From contig CAZJOM010000009.1 of assembly GCA_964547645.1 (NCBI GenBank), positions 11,223 through 75,222 of the forward strand: a stretch of 64,000 nucleotides of DNA, given 5' to 3'. Origin of the DNA: SZUA-430 sp964547645. Its GTDB lineage: Bacteria > Pseudomonadota > Alphaproteobacteria > Micropepsales > Micropepsaceae. Below the pieces are notes generated by a model, which was not told the DNA's origin, did not search any database, and saw only the letters and a list, made by a program, of their open reading frames with translations. Positions 52,452 to 62,209 of this stretch are shown piece after piece (the stretch's first letter is position 1; every line of letters starts with the position of its first letter). The position numbers and the translations under genes were made by a program.

Positions 52452-55400
52452 ATGCGCCGCCAAGCCACGAAATTGTTGTCGGGGGTCTCCGCCCTGGCCG
52501 TCATCACCGCGCTGAGCCTCGCCGGCCGCGCCGCCGCCGATACGGTCACCGGTCCGCTGCCGAGCGACGCTTACATCAACAACGGCACAGCGCATAACAC
52601 GACCGACCACGTCGACATCACGACCGACGCCACCCTCGACGTCGATAGCAACAACGACAGCTTCTTCAACAACCTGACAATGTCGTTCGCAGGTCCGAAC
52701 CTCCTCATCGACGATAGCTTCCTGATGGGCGACATCGTCAACCAAGGCTCGATGACCGCCACCGCCGGCAATGCCATCGACATCCTGAACGACTCGCAGA
52801 TCGACGGCGGCATATTCAACGGCGCCGGCCACACGATTGACGGCAGTGCCGGTTACGGAATCTCGATCACCGACAACAGCACGGTCGGCCAAGGCATCCA
52901 CAACGACGGAACGATCTCCGGCGGCACGGGCGGCATCTTCTTGGGCCTGAACAGCGAAATCTTCGGCGGCATCGATAACGCCGGCACGATCACCGGCGCC
53001 TCGGGCATCGTCATGACCGGCAACGCGCTCGAACTACGCGGCGGCATCACGAACCACGCCGGCAAACTGATCCAAGGTACGACGGGCGACGGCATTCACT
53101 TCGACTCGACCGGCGGTTTCTTGAAGGGCGGCATCACGAACGACGGTCACATCCAAGGTCAAGGAACGAGCAACAACGCGATTTCGCTTGCAGCGGGCAC
53201 GGTAAGTGGCGGCATTACCAACAGCGCCACCGGCGTCATCGACATCACCGGCACGACCGCAGCCGCGATCTTCATCAATGGCACGACGTTTAACGGCAGC
53301 ATTGACAACTCCGGCGACATCCTGGCCGAGACGATCGGCGGCGTGGCAATCAACGTCGCCGGAACGACGGTCTTCACCGGCTCCATCGTCAACCAATCGG
53401 GCGGCACGATCAGCGCCAGCTCCGACGCCATCATCGTCTCTGCGACGACCCTCACCGGCAACATCACCAACAGCGGCGGAATCGTCTCGCTGAGCGCCGA
53501 CGCCATCGTACTCTCGGGGACCACGTTCACCGGCAACATCACCAACAACGCGTCGGGCCTGATCACCGCGAACAGCAACGGCATCGTGCTGAGCGGCACC
53601 ACTTTCGCCGGCGACATTTTGAACCAAGGCTCCATCACTGCCGGCAGTGACGGCGTCGTGGCGAACGCCACAACGATGACGGGCGTCGACATCACGAACT
53701 CGGGCACGATAACCGCTGATGACGACGGCATCTTTGTCGCCGACACGCGCACGCTAGGCGGCGCGATCGTCAACAGCTTAACGATCCAAGGTGACGCAGA
53801 CGCCGGCGGCACCGGCGCCGGCATCAACATCCAAGGTCAAGTGACCGGCGGCATCACCAACACCGGCACGATCACGTCCGCCACCACCGGCATCGACGTC
53901 ACCGGTGCCGACGCGGCGACTGTAATCAATCAGAACGGCGGCAAGATCCAAGGGCGTGACGGTGCAACGATTGCGACCGCTCTCGACCTCGTGAACGCCT
54001 TCCAAGACACCGTCAACGCCAACGGCGGCGAGATCGACGGCGACATCACCGGCAACAACACCGACGACGTCGTGATGGGCCCGACGGGAACGAACACGTT
54101 CGCTTACCTTCGCGGCACGGCCTCAGGACTCGACACGTTCGATATGACCGGCTCCGGCACCGCGATCCTCGGTTCGGCGTCGCGCGGCGCCGCTGCCGGT
54201 GAAGGCGTCACGATCGGTGCGATCAGCATGACCCACAGCGGCACCGGCACACTCTATGTCGATGACGACACGCAGGTGAACCTGACCGGCGCCTACACGC
54301 AGACGAACGGCATCCTCGAATTCCAACTCACCTCCGACACGACGACCCACGGCCAGATCGCGGCGGCCAACGCGGCTCTCGGCGGTAGGATTGCGGCCTA
54401 CATTCAGGGCGATACGTTCGGCTCGGTCGGCGGCAACACGTTCACCTACCAAGACGTGATCACCGGCACCACGGCGGGCACGTTCACGAATGTCGCCGAT
54501 ATCGACACGAACTCGATCTTCTTCACCGGCGTCGCCGACGTGAATGCGGCCGACGTCGACATCATCCTTACCCGCCAGTCGTTCACGAACGCGCTCGCGC
54601 TCCCGGGCCTCTCGCAGAACCAACTGGCGGTCGGCGGCGCGATCGAAGCGATCTACAGCGCTGGCGGCTACAGCACGGAATTCGAAGACCTCTTCAACTA
54701 CATCTTGAGCCTGCCCGCGGGTCACGAAGAGGAAGTCGCGCACATCTACGACGAGCTGAGCGGGGCCGAACACGCGGATCTGCAGGAAATTGGCCTGCGC
54801 GTCAGCCACACCTTCAACGACATGATCGGCGGACGCTTTGCCGACATCCGCACGGGTGATCACATGGCCGAACTCGGCCTGCGCCGCTATGCCGATGCGG
54901 CACCGCCGAATGTTGCGAACGACGTCACCGCCGCGCCGCGCCTGCGCGACTCGCTGGGCATGGCGGTCTGGGGACGCGGCTACGGCGCCTGGACGGAAGC
55001 GGACGGCGACGCCGAGGCCGCAGGCTACGATCAAGACACGGGTGGTTTCGCGGGTGGCCTCGACTTCGCCGTCGACACCGCCTGGCGCGTCGGCGGCGCG
55101 ATCGGCTGGTCCTCGACCAGCGTCGACTTCGACACCGCTGGCGACACGGCGGACGTCGACAGCTTCCAGTTCGCGGGCTACGGCTCATGGGAAGGTCAAC
55201 GCCTCTACGCCGATGCCGCGCTGAGCTTCGGCTTCCACGACATCTCCTCCACGCGCTTGCTCGAATTGGGCCCGGACACTTCGGTTGCCAGCGCGAACTA
55301 CGACGCCAACACGTTCGGCGCGCACGGCGAGTTCGGCGCCCGCTTCGAAATGGGCACGTTCGACTTCGAAGCCTTTGTCGGCGCCGCCTACGGCTCGCAG

Positions 55401-55787
55401 TCGACCGACGGCTTTGCCGAGTCGGGTGCGAACGGCTTCAGCCTGCTGGTCCAAGAGTCCGATGCCGACAGCCTCGCCACGAGCGTCGGCGCGCGCTTCT
55501 CGGGCAATTGGCAGGCGGGCGGCGTTCGCCTCATTCCGAAGGCCGAGATCGCCTGGCGCCACGAGTTCATGGACGAACGCCAAGAATTCCAGGCGGCGTT
55601 CCTCGAAGACCCGGCGACGCAATTCAGCATCGTCTCGACCGCCCTCTCGCGCGACAGCGCGGTCGTGGGCCTTGGGCTCGGCGCCCAAGTCTCGAAAGGC
55701 CTCGTCCTCTTCCTCGACTACGACGGCCTCTTCAACGGCACCACGAACACGCACGCAGCCTCAGCCGGTCTGCGCGCTACCTGGTAA
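52452..55787 (+). CDS. Autotransporter (type Va) with beta-helix passenger
   Basis: A 1111-residue outer-membrane autotransporter. Signal peptide 1-30 (…ITALSLAGRAAA). The passenger is a right-handed beta-helix built of about 20-residue coils of the ITNSGTI / GSIDNSGDI type from about 50 to 560. Then comes a linker with TLYVDDDTQVNLTGAY and an autochaperone-like region. The C-terminal barrel is from about 830 (GMAVWGRGYGAWTEADGDAEAAG) to the terminal Trp of GLRATW. The passenger has no protease catalytic motif. GAGGGGAAGG precedes ATG 52452. Ser/Thr/Asn/Asp-rich composition and few Cys fit secretion. Ligand unknown; adhesion is the usual role of this class. Confidence 0.92.
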   Translation: MRRQATKLLSGVSALAVITALSLAGRAAADTVTGPLPSDAYINNGTAHNTTDHVDITTDATLDVDSNNDSFFNNLTMSFAGPNLLIDDSFLMGDIVNQGSMTATAGNAIDILNDSQIDGGIFNGAGHTIDGSAGYGISITDNSTVGQGIHNDGTISGGTGGIFLGLNSEIFGGIDNAGTITGASGIVMTGNALELRGGITNHAGKLIQGTTGDGIHFDSTGGFLKGGITNDGHIQGQGTSNNAISLAAGTVSGGITNSATGVIDITGTTAAAIFINGTTFNGSIDNSGDILAETIGGVAINVAGTTVFTGSIVNQSGGTISASSDAIIVSATTLTGNITNSGGIVSLSADAIVLSGTTFTGNITNNASGLITANSNGIVLSGTTFAGDILNQGSITAGSDGVVANATTMTGVDITNSGTITADDDGIFVADTRTLGGAIVNSLTIQGDADAGGTGAGINIQGQVTGGITNTGTITSATTGIDVTGADAATVINQNGGKIQGRDGATIATALDLVNAFQDTVNANGGEIDGDITGNNTDDVVMGPTGTNTFAYLRGTASGLDTFDMTGSGTAILGSASRGAAAGEGVTIGAISMTHSGTGTLYVDDDTQVNLTGAYTQTNGILEFQLTSDTTTHGQIAAANAALGGRIAAYIQGDTFGSVGGNTFTYQDVITGTTAGTFTNVADIDTNSIFFTGVADVNAADVDIILTRQSFTNALALPGLSQNQLAVGGAIEAIYSAGGYSTEFEDLFNYILSLPAGHEEEVAHIYDELSGAEHADLQEIGLRVSHTFNDMIGGRFADIRTGDHMAELGLRRYADAAPPNVANDVTAAPRLRDSLGMAVWGRGYGAWTEADGDAEAAGYDQDTGGFAGGLDFAVDTAWRVGGAIGWSSTSVDFDTAGDTADVDSFQFAGYGSWEGQRLYADAALSFGFHDISSTRLLELGPDTSVASANYDANTFGAHGEFGARFEMGTFDFEAFVGAAYGSQSTDGFAESGANGFSLLVQESDADSLATSVGARFSGNWQAGGVRLIPKAEIAWRHEFMDERQEFQAAFLEDPATQFSIVSTALSRDSAVVGLGLGAQVSKGLVLFLDYDGLFNGTTNTHAASAGLRATW

Positions 55788-55812
55788 TACCACGACTCCA
55801 CTCACCCAAGCC

Positions 55813-55841
55813 AAAGGGCGGCCCCACACGGCCGCCCTTTT
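55813..55841 (+). terminator. Rho-independent terminator of the autotransporter gene
   Basis: The arms AAAGGGCGGCC and GGCCGCCCTTT form an 11-bp stem with a CCACAC loop, 26 bases after the stop, followed by TTTTCGTTT. Confidence 0.88.
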
Positions 55842-55929
55842 CGTTTGCGAGGACGAAGAAGAAGAAAGAAACTCTCACCACCTGCCGAAGCCTTGGCGTA
55901 GGCGGGTGGTGAAAATCTTTCTTTCTCCG

Positions 55930-57836
55930 CTACTCCTCCCCACCAGGGCCACCCTGATTGAGCGCCGGAATCGCCGGTAGCGCTTGCGCCAAACGCACCA
56001 TCTGCACGAACTCAGTGCGATACCCGAACGGATCGCTTCCCTTCGCCCNNNNNNNNNNNNNNNNNNNNNNNNNNNNNNNNNNNNNNNNNNNNNNNNNNNN
56101 NNNNNNNNNNNNNNNNNNNNNNNNNNNNNNNNNNNNNNNNNNNNNNNNCGCACCATCTGCACGAACTCAGTGCGATACCCGAACGGATCGCTTCCCTTCG
56201 CCCCGCCTGCGAGCTCTGCAACGTCTTTATACCCGAAGTTCTTCATATAAGGATCGTTGCGCAGCAGCTGCCCGAACCCGGCAACCGCCGCCGCGAAGCG
56301 CTGGTCCTCGCTTGCCCGCCGCAGGTCTTCGATCTTGTCGCGATCCGTCACCGGCCGCTCGATCAAGCGGCTTTGGCTCTCATTCGGCAGCTTGTAGCGC
56401 ATGCGCAGGAACGCAATCTCGCCCGAGGCGTTCGCGGGCTGCACCGGCGTCGCCGCCCGGTAGCGCAGCGGATCCATCAAGTGTCCATTCGAGCCCGCCG
56501 GCACGATCTCGTAGAGCGCGGTCACCGTATGCCCCGCGCCGATATCGCCCGCATCGACCTTGTCGTTGTTGAAGTCCTCGCGATTGAGCAACCGCGTCTC
56601 GTAGCCGATCAGGCGGTACTCGCTCACCCGCATCGGATTGAATTCGATTTGGAATTTCACGTCCTTGGCGATCGTGAACAACGTGCCGCCGATCTGCTCG
56701 ACCAGTACTTTGCGCGCTTCGTTGATCGTGTCGATATAGGCAGCGTTGCCGTTGCCCTTCTGCGCCAGCTTCTGCATCAACGCGTCGTTGTAGTTGCCCA
56801 TGCCGAAGCCGAGGCAGGTAAGCGTGATCCCACTCTCCCGCTCGCGCGCGACAAAGTCTTCCAGCTGGTTCGGATCGGTGATCCCAACGTTGAAGTCGCC
56901 GTCCGTCGCCAAGATCACGCGATTGACGCCGTCCTTCTTGAAGTTCGCGCGCGCCAGTTGATAGGCCTGCCGGATGCCCTCCGCGCCTGCCGTCGATCCG
57001 CCCGGTGTCAGGTCATCGAGTGCCGCCAGGATCTTGCCCTTGTCCGCCCCCGAGGTCGGTTCCAGCACCATGCCCGCATCACCGGCATAGACCACGATCG
57101 ACACCCGGTCCTTAGCATCGAGCTCGTTTACGAGCATGCGCATCGCCTTCTTCACCAGCGGCAACTTGTTCGGCTCATCCATCGAGCCCGATACGTCGAG
57201 CAGGAAAACGAGGTTCGCAGCCGGTCTCTCGTTGCGCTGAATGTCGAAGCCCTTGATCCCGATATGCACGATCTGCGTGTCGGGGTTCCACGGCGTCTGA
57301 TAGACCGAAACCGTCGGCCGGAACGGTTGCGCGCGGTTCTCGGGCAAAGCGTACGAGTAGTCGAAGTAGTTGACCATCTCCTCGATCCGGACCGCATCTG
57401 CCGGCGGCAACGCGCCGTCGTTCAGAAACTTCCGCACGACCGTGTAAGACGCCGTATCCACATCGGCGGAGAACGTCGACACCGGCTCCTCGCTCGCAAG
57501 CTTCACCGGGTTCGGCTTCGCGTCCGGAAACTTGTCGCGGACGTCGGGCGAGACCATCGACGGGTAAGGCGCGGGCGGCTCCATCGCGGGCGCCGCCGCA
57601 ACGGCGTCGGCAGCTCCCATCTCTTCCCGAACCGCACTATCGACGACTTTGTTCTTCTCGGGCGCGGTTCGTCCCGCCACGGTAGCCGGACCGTTCTTGG
57701 CGTCGGTCTGAGCTTGATCCTGCCTCTGGTCGCACCCGGCCAGCACGAGCGCGCCGACAAGCAGCGCCGCAATCGCCGCGGATGTCGTCAGCGATTGCCG
57801 GAAAAGAACGTAGGTTGCGGTTTGGTGCGGGCCCAT
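55930..57836 (-). CDS. YfbK-like von Willebrand A lipoprotein (gap artefact inside)
   Basis: A lipoprotein with lipobox LVLAGC (Cys35), then a vWF-A-associated N-terminal region (STFSADVDTASYTVVRKFLNDG, IEEMVNYFDYSY), a vWA domain with MIDAS DVSGSMDEP and LATDGDFNVG, and a C-terminal DUF3520 region (FNPMRVSEYRLIGYETRLL, FLRMRYKLP). The frame is broken by 100 Ns with duplicated 55-bp flanks; merged, it continues VQMVRLAQALPAIPALNQGG to a TAG at 55930-55932, giving 583 residues, a normal length for YfbK-like proteins. Location is outer or inner membrane facing the periplasm. Function unknown; a metal-dependent protein ligand is likely. Confidence 0.92.
55994..56203. repeat. Assembly gap with duplicated 55-bp flanks
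   Basis: 100 Ns (56049-56148) lie between identical 55-bp copies at 55994-56048 and 56149-56203, exactly as at 6389-6598. Collapsing one copy plus the Ns restores the vWA reading frame. Confidence 0.95.
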
Positions 57837-57948
57837 TGGCTTTCTCTCCTCAAAGGTCGGAAGAGAAAGCTCGGTCTCAATTGCGCCCCTGGCGGGGCAC
57901 GTTCATGGCAATCTTGCGGCCAAGACGGGCGACGGCGCGATGCCGCAG

Positions 57949-58350
57949 CTATTTGTGCAACTTGTTGTAGTTGTCGACGAGCTTGTTGTAGTCGTTCCCA
58001 AGCGCTTCTTTTTCCTGCTGGCTGCGCTCGATCGCGGCGGCGATCAGGCGCTTGTCGCTATCGCTCAAGCGCGGTCCAAGCGAGTTGGCAAGCCTAACCA
58101 GACAATCCTGGTAAGCATCGGACTGAGTAATGAACGCAACCACATCCTGCTTTGCGTTCTCCATCTCCTCCTTCGTCGCGGTCTTGGCATCCATCACCAG
58201 AGTAGGCCCGTAAGGTATCGTGCCGCACTTGCTCACGATCTCTGCCTTGATGTTGACCGGCGTCGGCTTCTTGGGCTCCGAGGTGGTCGCAGCGACCGCT
58301 GCAAGAGTCGCAAACACAGTGATCAACGCTCCGGCAAAAATGCTGCGCAT
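57949..58350 (-). CDS. Small secreted hypothetical protein
   Basis: A 133-residue exported protein: signal peptide (MRSIFAGALITVFATLAAVAA), then a charged, helical mature part with two Cys (IVSKCGTIPYG … AYQDCLVRLANSLG) and a C-terminal coiled-coil-like segment (AAIERSQQEKEALGNDYNKLVDNYN). Function unknown. ATG 58350 is used; the longer frame adds an unlikely leader. It lies 112 bases upstream of the vWA lipoprotein gene on the same strand. Confidence 0.7.
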   Translation of the reverse strand: MRSIFAGALITVFATLAAVAATTSEPKKPTPVNIKAEIVSKCGTIPYGPTLVMDAKTATKEEMENAKQDVVAFITQSDAYQDCLVRLANSLGPRLSDSDKRLIAAAIERSQQEKEALGNDYNKLVDNYNKLHK

Positions 58351-58540
58351 TGAAGAGTACTCCAAAACAAAGTTGCAAACCGAACCGGCCAGGCAGGCCG
58401 CCATCACAATTCGATCAAACCACGTTTGAACGGTGGATGAACAAACGGGCGGCCTCTATAGCTGACAGCAATGCCACAATTCTACGGTGAATGTGACGGC
58501 CGTCGCCGGTCATGGTTTCCGCCCCCGGCAAAGCCGCCAG

Positions 58541-59641
58541 TTATCGCGCGCTGAGCCGAAACGCCGCCGCCCAGCTGGCAACGGGTTCGCCCGCCTCGTA
58601 GCGCGTGACGCACTCGACCAGACTGGCGACATCGAACCCATGTTTGCCGGCGAGCGCGCGTAGATAGGCCTCGCTATGCCGGTAGCGGCGCTTTTCGTGG
58701 CGTTCGAAATCAGCCTTACCGCTGCGTTCGCTTGTAAAGAGCCAAAGCCCGTCCGGACTCAGCCGGCGCCGCACCGCGTCGAACAACGCCGAAAGGTCGC
58801 CGAGATAGACCAGCACATCCGCCGCGATCGCCAGATCGAACGGCCCATCGCATGCCGGCGGCAAGGTCTCGACATCCGCCTCGACCAACACATCGTAGAT
58901 ATTGAGCGCTCGCGCTTGCTCCAGCATCCGCGGCGAAAGGTCGACGCCGGTGAGCCGCTTCGCAAGCGGCTTGAACGCGACCCCGCTCAACCCTGTGCCG
59001 CAGCCAAGGTCGAGTACGTCGAACCGACCCATCGGATCAATCAAATATTGCGCCAAGTCGCGCAAGATCGACGGCGCCGCGTAGCCGAGCCGCCCGCGCA
59101 TTCGCGTGTCGTAGTCGGCCGCGAACTGATCGAACAGCGTGCGCACATAGCCCGCATCCGCGCGCTCGGCCTGGCGCATCCGTTCCGCTTCCGCGCGCAA
59201 ACTGTTGACGAGTACGGCGTCCGCACCGCCCAACTCTTCCGCCACGGCCGCTGCCGCTTCCGCCTTGTCCGGCTCGCCTGCCGCCAGCCAAAGCTGTGCG
59301 ATGCGCCAATGCGGCCGCCCGTCGTTCGGCGCGAGCCTGACCGCGCGCTGATACTCGCCGATCGCCGCCGGCAAAGCGTCCGCCGCCGCCAGCGCCTCGC
59401 CGAAAGCAAGCACAACCTCGGCCGTATCGGGCGAAAGATGCGTCGCCTCGCGCAACACTGCGATCGCCTCGCCCGCGCGCCCCAGCGCAACGAGAGCCCG
59501 CCCCAACGCCACCCGCGTGAGCATCCCCCCACGGTTCGCCTTGATCAACGCATCGCAGCGGTCGGCGACTTCCTGCGCGCGCCCCGCCGCGATCAGTTCG
59601 GCGGGCTCGCCCAGCGGATCGAGGAACGGTTCCGCACTCAC
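58541..59641 (-). CDS. TPR-containing SAM-dependent methyltransferase
   Basis: A 366-residue protein. The first 150 residues are tetratricopeptide-like (EVADRCDALIKANRGGMLTRVALGRALVALGRAGEA; AIGEYQRAVRLAPNDGRPHWRIAQ). The C-terminal part is a class I methyltransferase: VLDLGCGTGLSGVAFKPL (SAM site), TGVDLSPRMLEQARA, DLAIAADVLVYLGDL. Substrate unknown. Start GTG 59641 overlaps the stop of the MaoC gene (GTGA), so the two are translationally coupled. Confidence 0.86.
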   Translation of the reverse strand: MSAEPFLDPLGEPAELIAAGRAQEVADRCDALIKANRGGMLTRVALGRALVALGRAGEAIAVLREATHLSPDTAEVVLAFGEALAAADALPAAIGEYQRAVRLAPNDGRPHWRIAQLWLAAGEPDKAEAAAAVAEELGGADAVLVNSLRAEAERMRQAERADAGYVRTLFDQFAADYDTRMRGRLGYAAPSILRDLAQYLIDPMGRFDVLDLGCGTGLSGVAFKPLAKRLTGVDLSPRMLEQARALNIYDVLVEADVETLPPACDGPFDLAIAADVLVYLGDLSALFDAVRRRLSPDGLWLFTSERSGKADFERHEKRRYRHSEAYLRALAGKHGFDVASLVECVTRYEAGEPVASWAAAFRLSAR

Positions 59642-60492
59642 GCGCGCAGCGTGCACTTGCCGTTGTTGATCACGACGACATCGCGCTCCTTCACCTTGGA
59701 GCGGAACGATACGATGTTCCCGTCCTTCCACATCTCCGTCACGATCGTCTCGCCCGGAAACACCGGCGACGAAAAGCGCACGTCGAACCCGGTGATCATC
59801 GTGTGGTCATAGTTGCAGATCGTCTTCAGGACCGCCCGGCACACCGTGCCGTAAGAACAGAGCCCGTGCAGGATAGGACGCGGATAGCCGGCCATCTTCG
59901 CAATGTTCGGGTCGGAGTGCAGTGGGTTGCGGTCGCCCGACAGACGATAGAGCAACGCCTGATCCGCCCGCGTATCGGCCTCGCAGGAAACATCCGACTT
60001 GCGTTCTGGAATCGGGTGCGGCTCCAACGCGCCAGTTGAAGGTCCGCCGAACCCGCCATCGCCACGCGCAAAGGTGGTGCTGGTAAGCGTGCACAGCTTC
60101 TCGTTGGAACTCTTAAGCCGGATCACCTTCTCCGTAATGATCAGCGCACCTTTGCCGGCGCCCTTGTCGACCGCTGCAATCACCCGCTCGTCGGCGATAA
60201 TCGTGCCTGAAGCAGGCAACGGCTTGTGCAAGGTCAAGCGCTGCTCCCCGTGCACGACCATCAGATAGTTGATGCCCGAGGCACCCATGGTGCGCTGCCC
60301 CCAAGCGATCACAGTTGCCAGCGTCGGCACGGTTTTCAGATCGTTTTCATAGACGTAGCGCAATTCCTCGCTGTTCATCGGGTCGCGCCCCATGCCAACG
60401 CCGAGCGCGTAGAGCATGGCATCGCGGTCGGTATAGGTGAACTCGTCACCTTCCGCTTTCAAAGACATCAAACCGTCGTAGGTTACGGGCAT
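59638..60492 (-). CDS. MaoC-family enoyl-CoA hydratase 2
   Basis: A 284-residue double hot-dog hydratase. The N-terminal hot-dog begins TYTDRDAMLYALGVGMGRDP; the C-terminal one carries the hydratase-2 motif YRLSGDRNPLHSDPNIAKMAGYPRPILHG, with Asp and His as catalytic residues. It hydrates trans-2-enoyl-CoA to (R)-3-hydroxyacyl-CoA, the type used in sterol side-chain or fatty-acid oxidation. ATG 60492 (MPVTYDG) is the conserved start. The divergent TetR regulator is 127 bases away. Confidence 0.9.
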   Translation of the reverse strand: MPVTYDGLMSLKAEGDEFTYTDRDAMLYALGVGMGRDPMNSEELRYVYENDLKTVPTLATVIAWGQRTMGASGINYLMVVHGEQRLTLHKPLPASGTIIADERVIAAVDKGAGKGALIITEKVIRLKSSNEKLCTLTSTTFARGDGGFGGPSTGALEPHPIPERKSDVSCEADTRADQALLYRLSGDRNPLHSDPNIAKMAGYPRPILHGLCSYGTVCRAVLKTICNYDHTMITGFDVRFSSPVFPGETIVTEMWKDGNIVSFRSKVKERDVVVINNGKCTLRA

Positions 60493-60619
60493 GAGCGAAG
60501 GCCTCCGGAAGTTAATGGCAATGGGCGCGAGTGAAGCGCGGATAATCCGCAAGCGCAAGTGAGCCACTGACGGCAATGCCATAGCGCCGCGCCGGGTCTC
60601 GGATTATGCTGTCACCCGA

Positions 60620-61315
60620 ATGAGCAAAGTCGATCTGCAGCCGCCCCCCAGCGCCGCTTCGCCAGACGCCACAAGCGAGCGCATTTTGGACATCGCCGAG
60701 CGGCTCTTGGCCGAGCACGGTGTTACCGGCACGTCGGTGCGTATGATCACCGATAAGGCGAACGTGAACGTGGCCGCCGTGAACTATCACTTCGGCACCA
60801 AGGAACAGCTCGTCCGCGCCGTCATCGCCCGCCGCCTTTCCGGTATCGAGGCCGCGCGCACGGAGGCCTTCGATGCGCTCGACGCCCGTACCGCCAGGGA
60901 AGGTCGCGTCGCCACAGTGGTTGAGATCGTTGAGGCATTGATCGCGCCGATCATGGCGCAAGCCTTGGAACAGCACAGCGGATGGCCGTACTTCATACGC
61001 TTTATCTCCCGCTTGGCGTGGGAGCCGGGGGCTGAGGCCCTCGCGCCGCCCGAAAGCTCGCTGCGCATGTTCGAGCGCATCGATCGGGCTCTGGAACAAG
61101 CGCTTCCGCATCTGGCCGGCGACCCGGCGCGTCGCCTCTGGCGCATGACGTTCCTGCGCGGCGCCACGCAACACACGTTGATGCTTATCACCGCCCTGCG
61201 CGCGGAACGCATCCCGAGCAACGTCCCGATCGCCAACCTATTGGCCGGAACCGACATCGAGACGACAAAGCGCGAGCTGATCGCGTTCCTCGCGGGCGGG
61301 CTCTCCGCCCATTAA
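60620..61315 (+). CDS. TetR/AcrR family transcriptional regulator
   Basis: A 231-residue repressor-type protein. The HTH is ERILDIAERLLAEHGVTGTSVRMITDKANVNVAAVNYHFGTKEQLVRAVI (conserved TetR DNA-binding domain), followed by a helical ligand domain. It is divergent from the MaoC/methyltransferase operon and convergent (4-base overlap) with the epoxide hydrolase gene, so a CoA-ester or hydrophobic ligand is plausible. Target genes are not established. Confidence 0.93.
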   Translation: MSKVDLQPPPSAASPDATSERILDIAERLLAEHGVTGTSVRMITDKANVNVAAVNYHFGTKEQLVRAVIARRLSGIEAARTEAFDALDARTAREGRVATVVEIVEALIAPIMAQALEQHSGWPYFIRFISRLAWEPGAEALAPPESSLRMFERIDRALEQALPHLAGDPARRLWRMTFLRGATQHTLMLITALRAERIPSNVPIANLLAGTDIETTKRELIAFLAGGLSAH

Positions 61316-62208
61316 GATTTCAGGATTTCGCCTTCGATCGGCACCGGCTGGCCCGTGAGCCACGCCTCGATCATTGCGTTGACCCGTTCCGGCGCTTCTT
61401 GTTGCACCCAATGCGAAACCCCCGGCAGATAGCGCAGCGTCAAATCCCGCACGTACTTATCCGTGTCGTAGGTCGTGGCCTTGCCGAGCGCCGTGTCTTC
61501 CTCGCCCCAGATCATCAGCGTCGGCACGTCGACCGTGCCCGGGTTCATCGCTTTCGACCCGGCACGAAACGCCGCCCGATAGTAGTTGATCATCGCGGTC
61601 AGCGCGCCGGGCTCCAGCGCGGACTCTCGAAACTCATCCGTCACCGCCGCCGGGAAGCGCGCCTTATCGATCGCCATCTCGCTGAACGCGCGCGCAATCG
61701 CCTCGCCGCCGCGCGCTCTCATAACGCGTTCGGGCAGCCAGGGCAGCTGAAAGAAGAAGACGTACCAAGATTTCTTCAACTGCGCCCAGGTCTTGAGTTC
61801 CCGCGCAAAGCACGCCGGGTGCGGCACGTTCATAATGCAAAGCCGTTCCAACGGCCGCGTCTTGCGGATCGCAAACTGCCACGCCACGATCGCCCCCCAG
61901 TCGTGCGCCATCAGCAACGTGTTTTTCGCATCCGCCGCGTGCATGAGGCCGGCCGCATCGGCGACCAGATTGTCGATCTGATAGTCGGCGACCTTTCCCG
62001 GCCGCGCGCTCTTGCCATAGCCGCGCATGTTCGGCGCCCAAACCGTATAGCCGAGCCGTGCCAGCAACGGCATCTGATAGCGCCACGAAAACTTCGATTC
62101 CGGAAAGCCATGCAGCAGCAGCGCGAACTTGTCGCCCGTGCCGCACTGGTCGACCTCGAAGGTCAGCCCGTTCGCCTTGACGAAAGCGGTTTTGATTGGA
62201 GCATCCAT
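61312..62208 (-). CDS. Alpha/beta hydrolase, epoxide hydrolase type
   Basis: A 298-residue hydrolase. HGFPES (33-38) is the oxyanion motif, AHDWGAIVAW carries the nucleophilic Asp (D103), ending the epoxide hydrolase type nucleophile elbow; WGEEDTALGKA gives the acid and VSHWVQQEAPERVNAMI the catalytic His. ARxR-type cap Tyr residues lie in ALTAMINYYRAAFRAG. It opens epoxides to diols; the physiological substrate is unknown. It starts one base after the phosphatase gene. Confidence 0.9.
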   Translation of the reverse strand: MDAPIKTAFVKANGLTFEVDQCGTGDKFALLLHGFPESKFSWRYQMPLLARLGYTVWAPNMRGYGKSARPGKVADYQIDNLVADAAGLMHAADAKNTLLMAHDWGAIVAWQFAIRKTRPLERLCIMNVPHPACFARELKTWAQLKKSWYVFFFQLPWLPERVMRARGGEAIARAFSEMAIDKARFPAAVTDEFRESALEPGALTAMINYYRAAFRAGSKAMNPGTVDVPTLMIWGEEDTALGKATTYDTDKYVRDLTLRYLPGVSHWVQQEAPERVNAMIEAWLTGQPVPIEGEILKS

Positions 62209-62209
62209 C

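Noticed and set aside
52452..54400. CRISPR-like or tandem DNA repeat in the autotransporter passenger
   Set aside because: Periodicity comes from beta-helix coils at protein level; DNA units are too diverged and have no spacer structure.
54123..55034. Minus-strand frame of 303 codons inside the autotransporter
   Set aside because: Antisense shadow with typical Arg/Val/Asp bias; the plus strand has the barrel and signal peptide.
56373..58097. Plus-strand frame of 574 codons
   Set aside because: Arg/His/Val-rich antisense shadow of the vWA lipoprotein gene, which has clear lipobox and vWA motifs.
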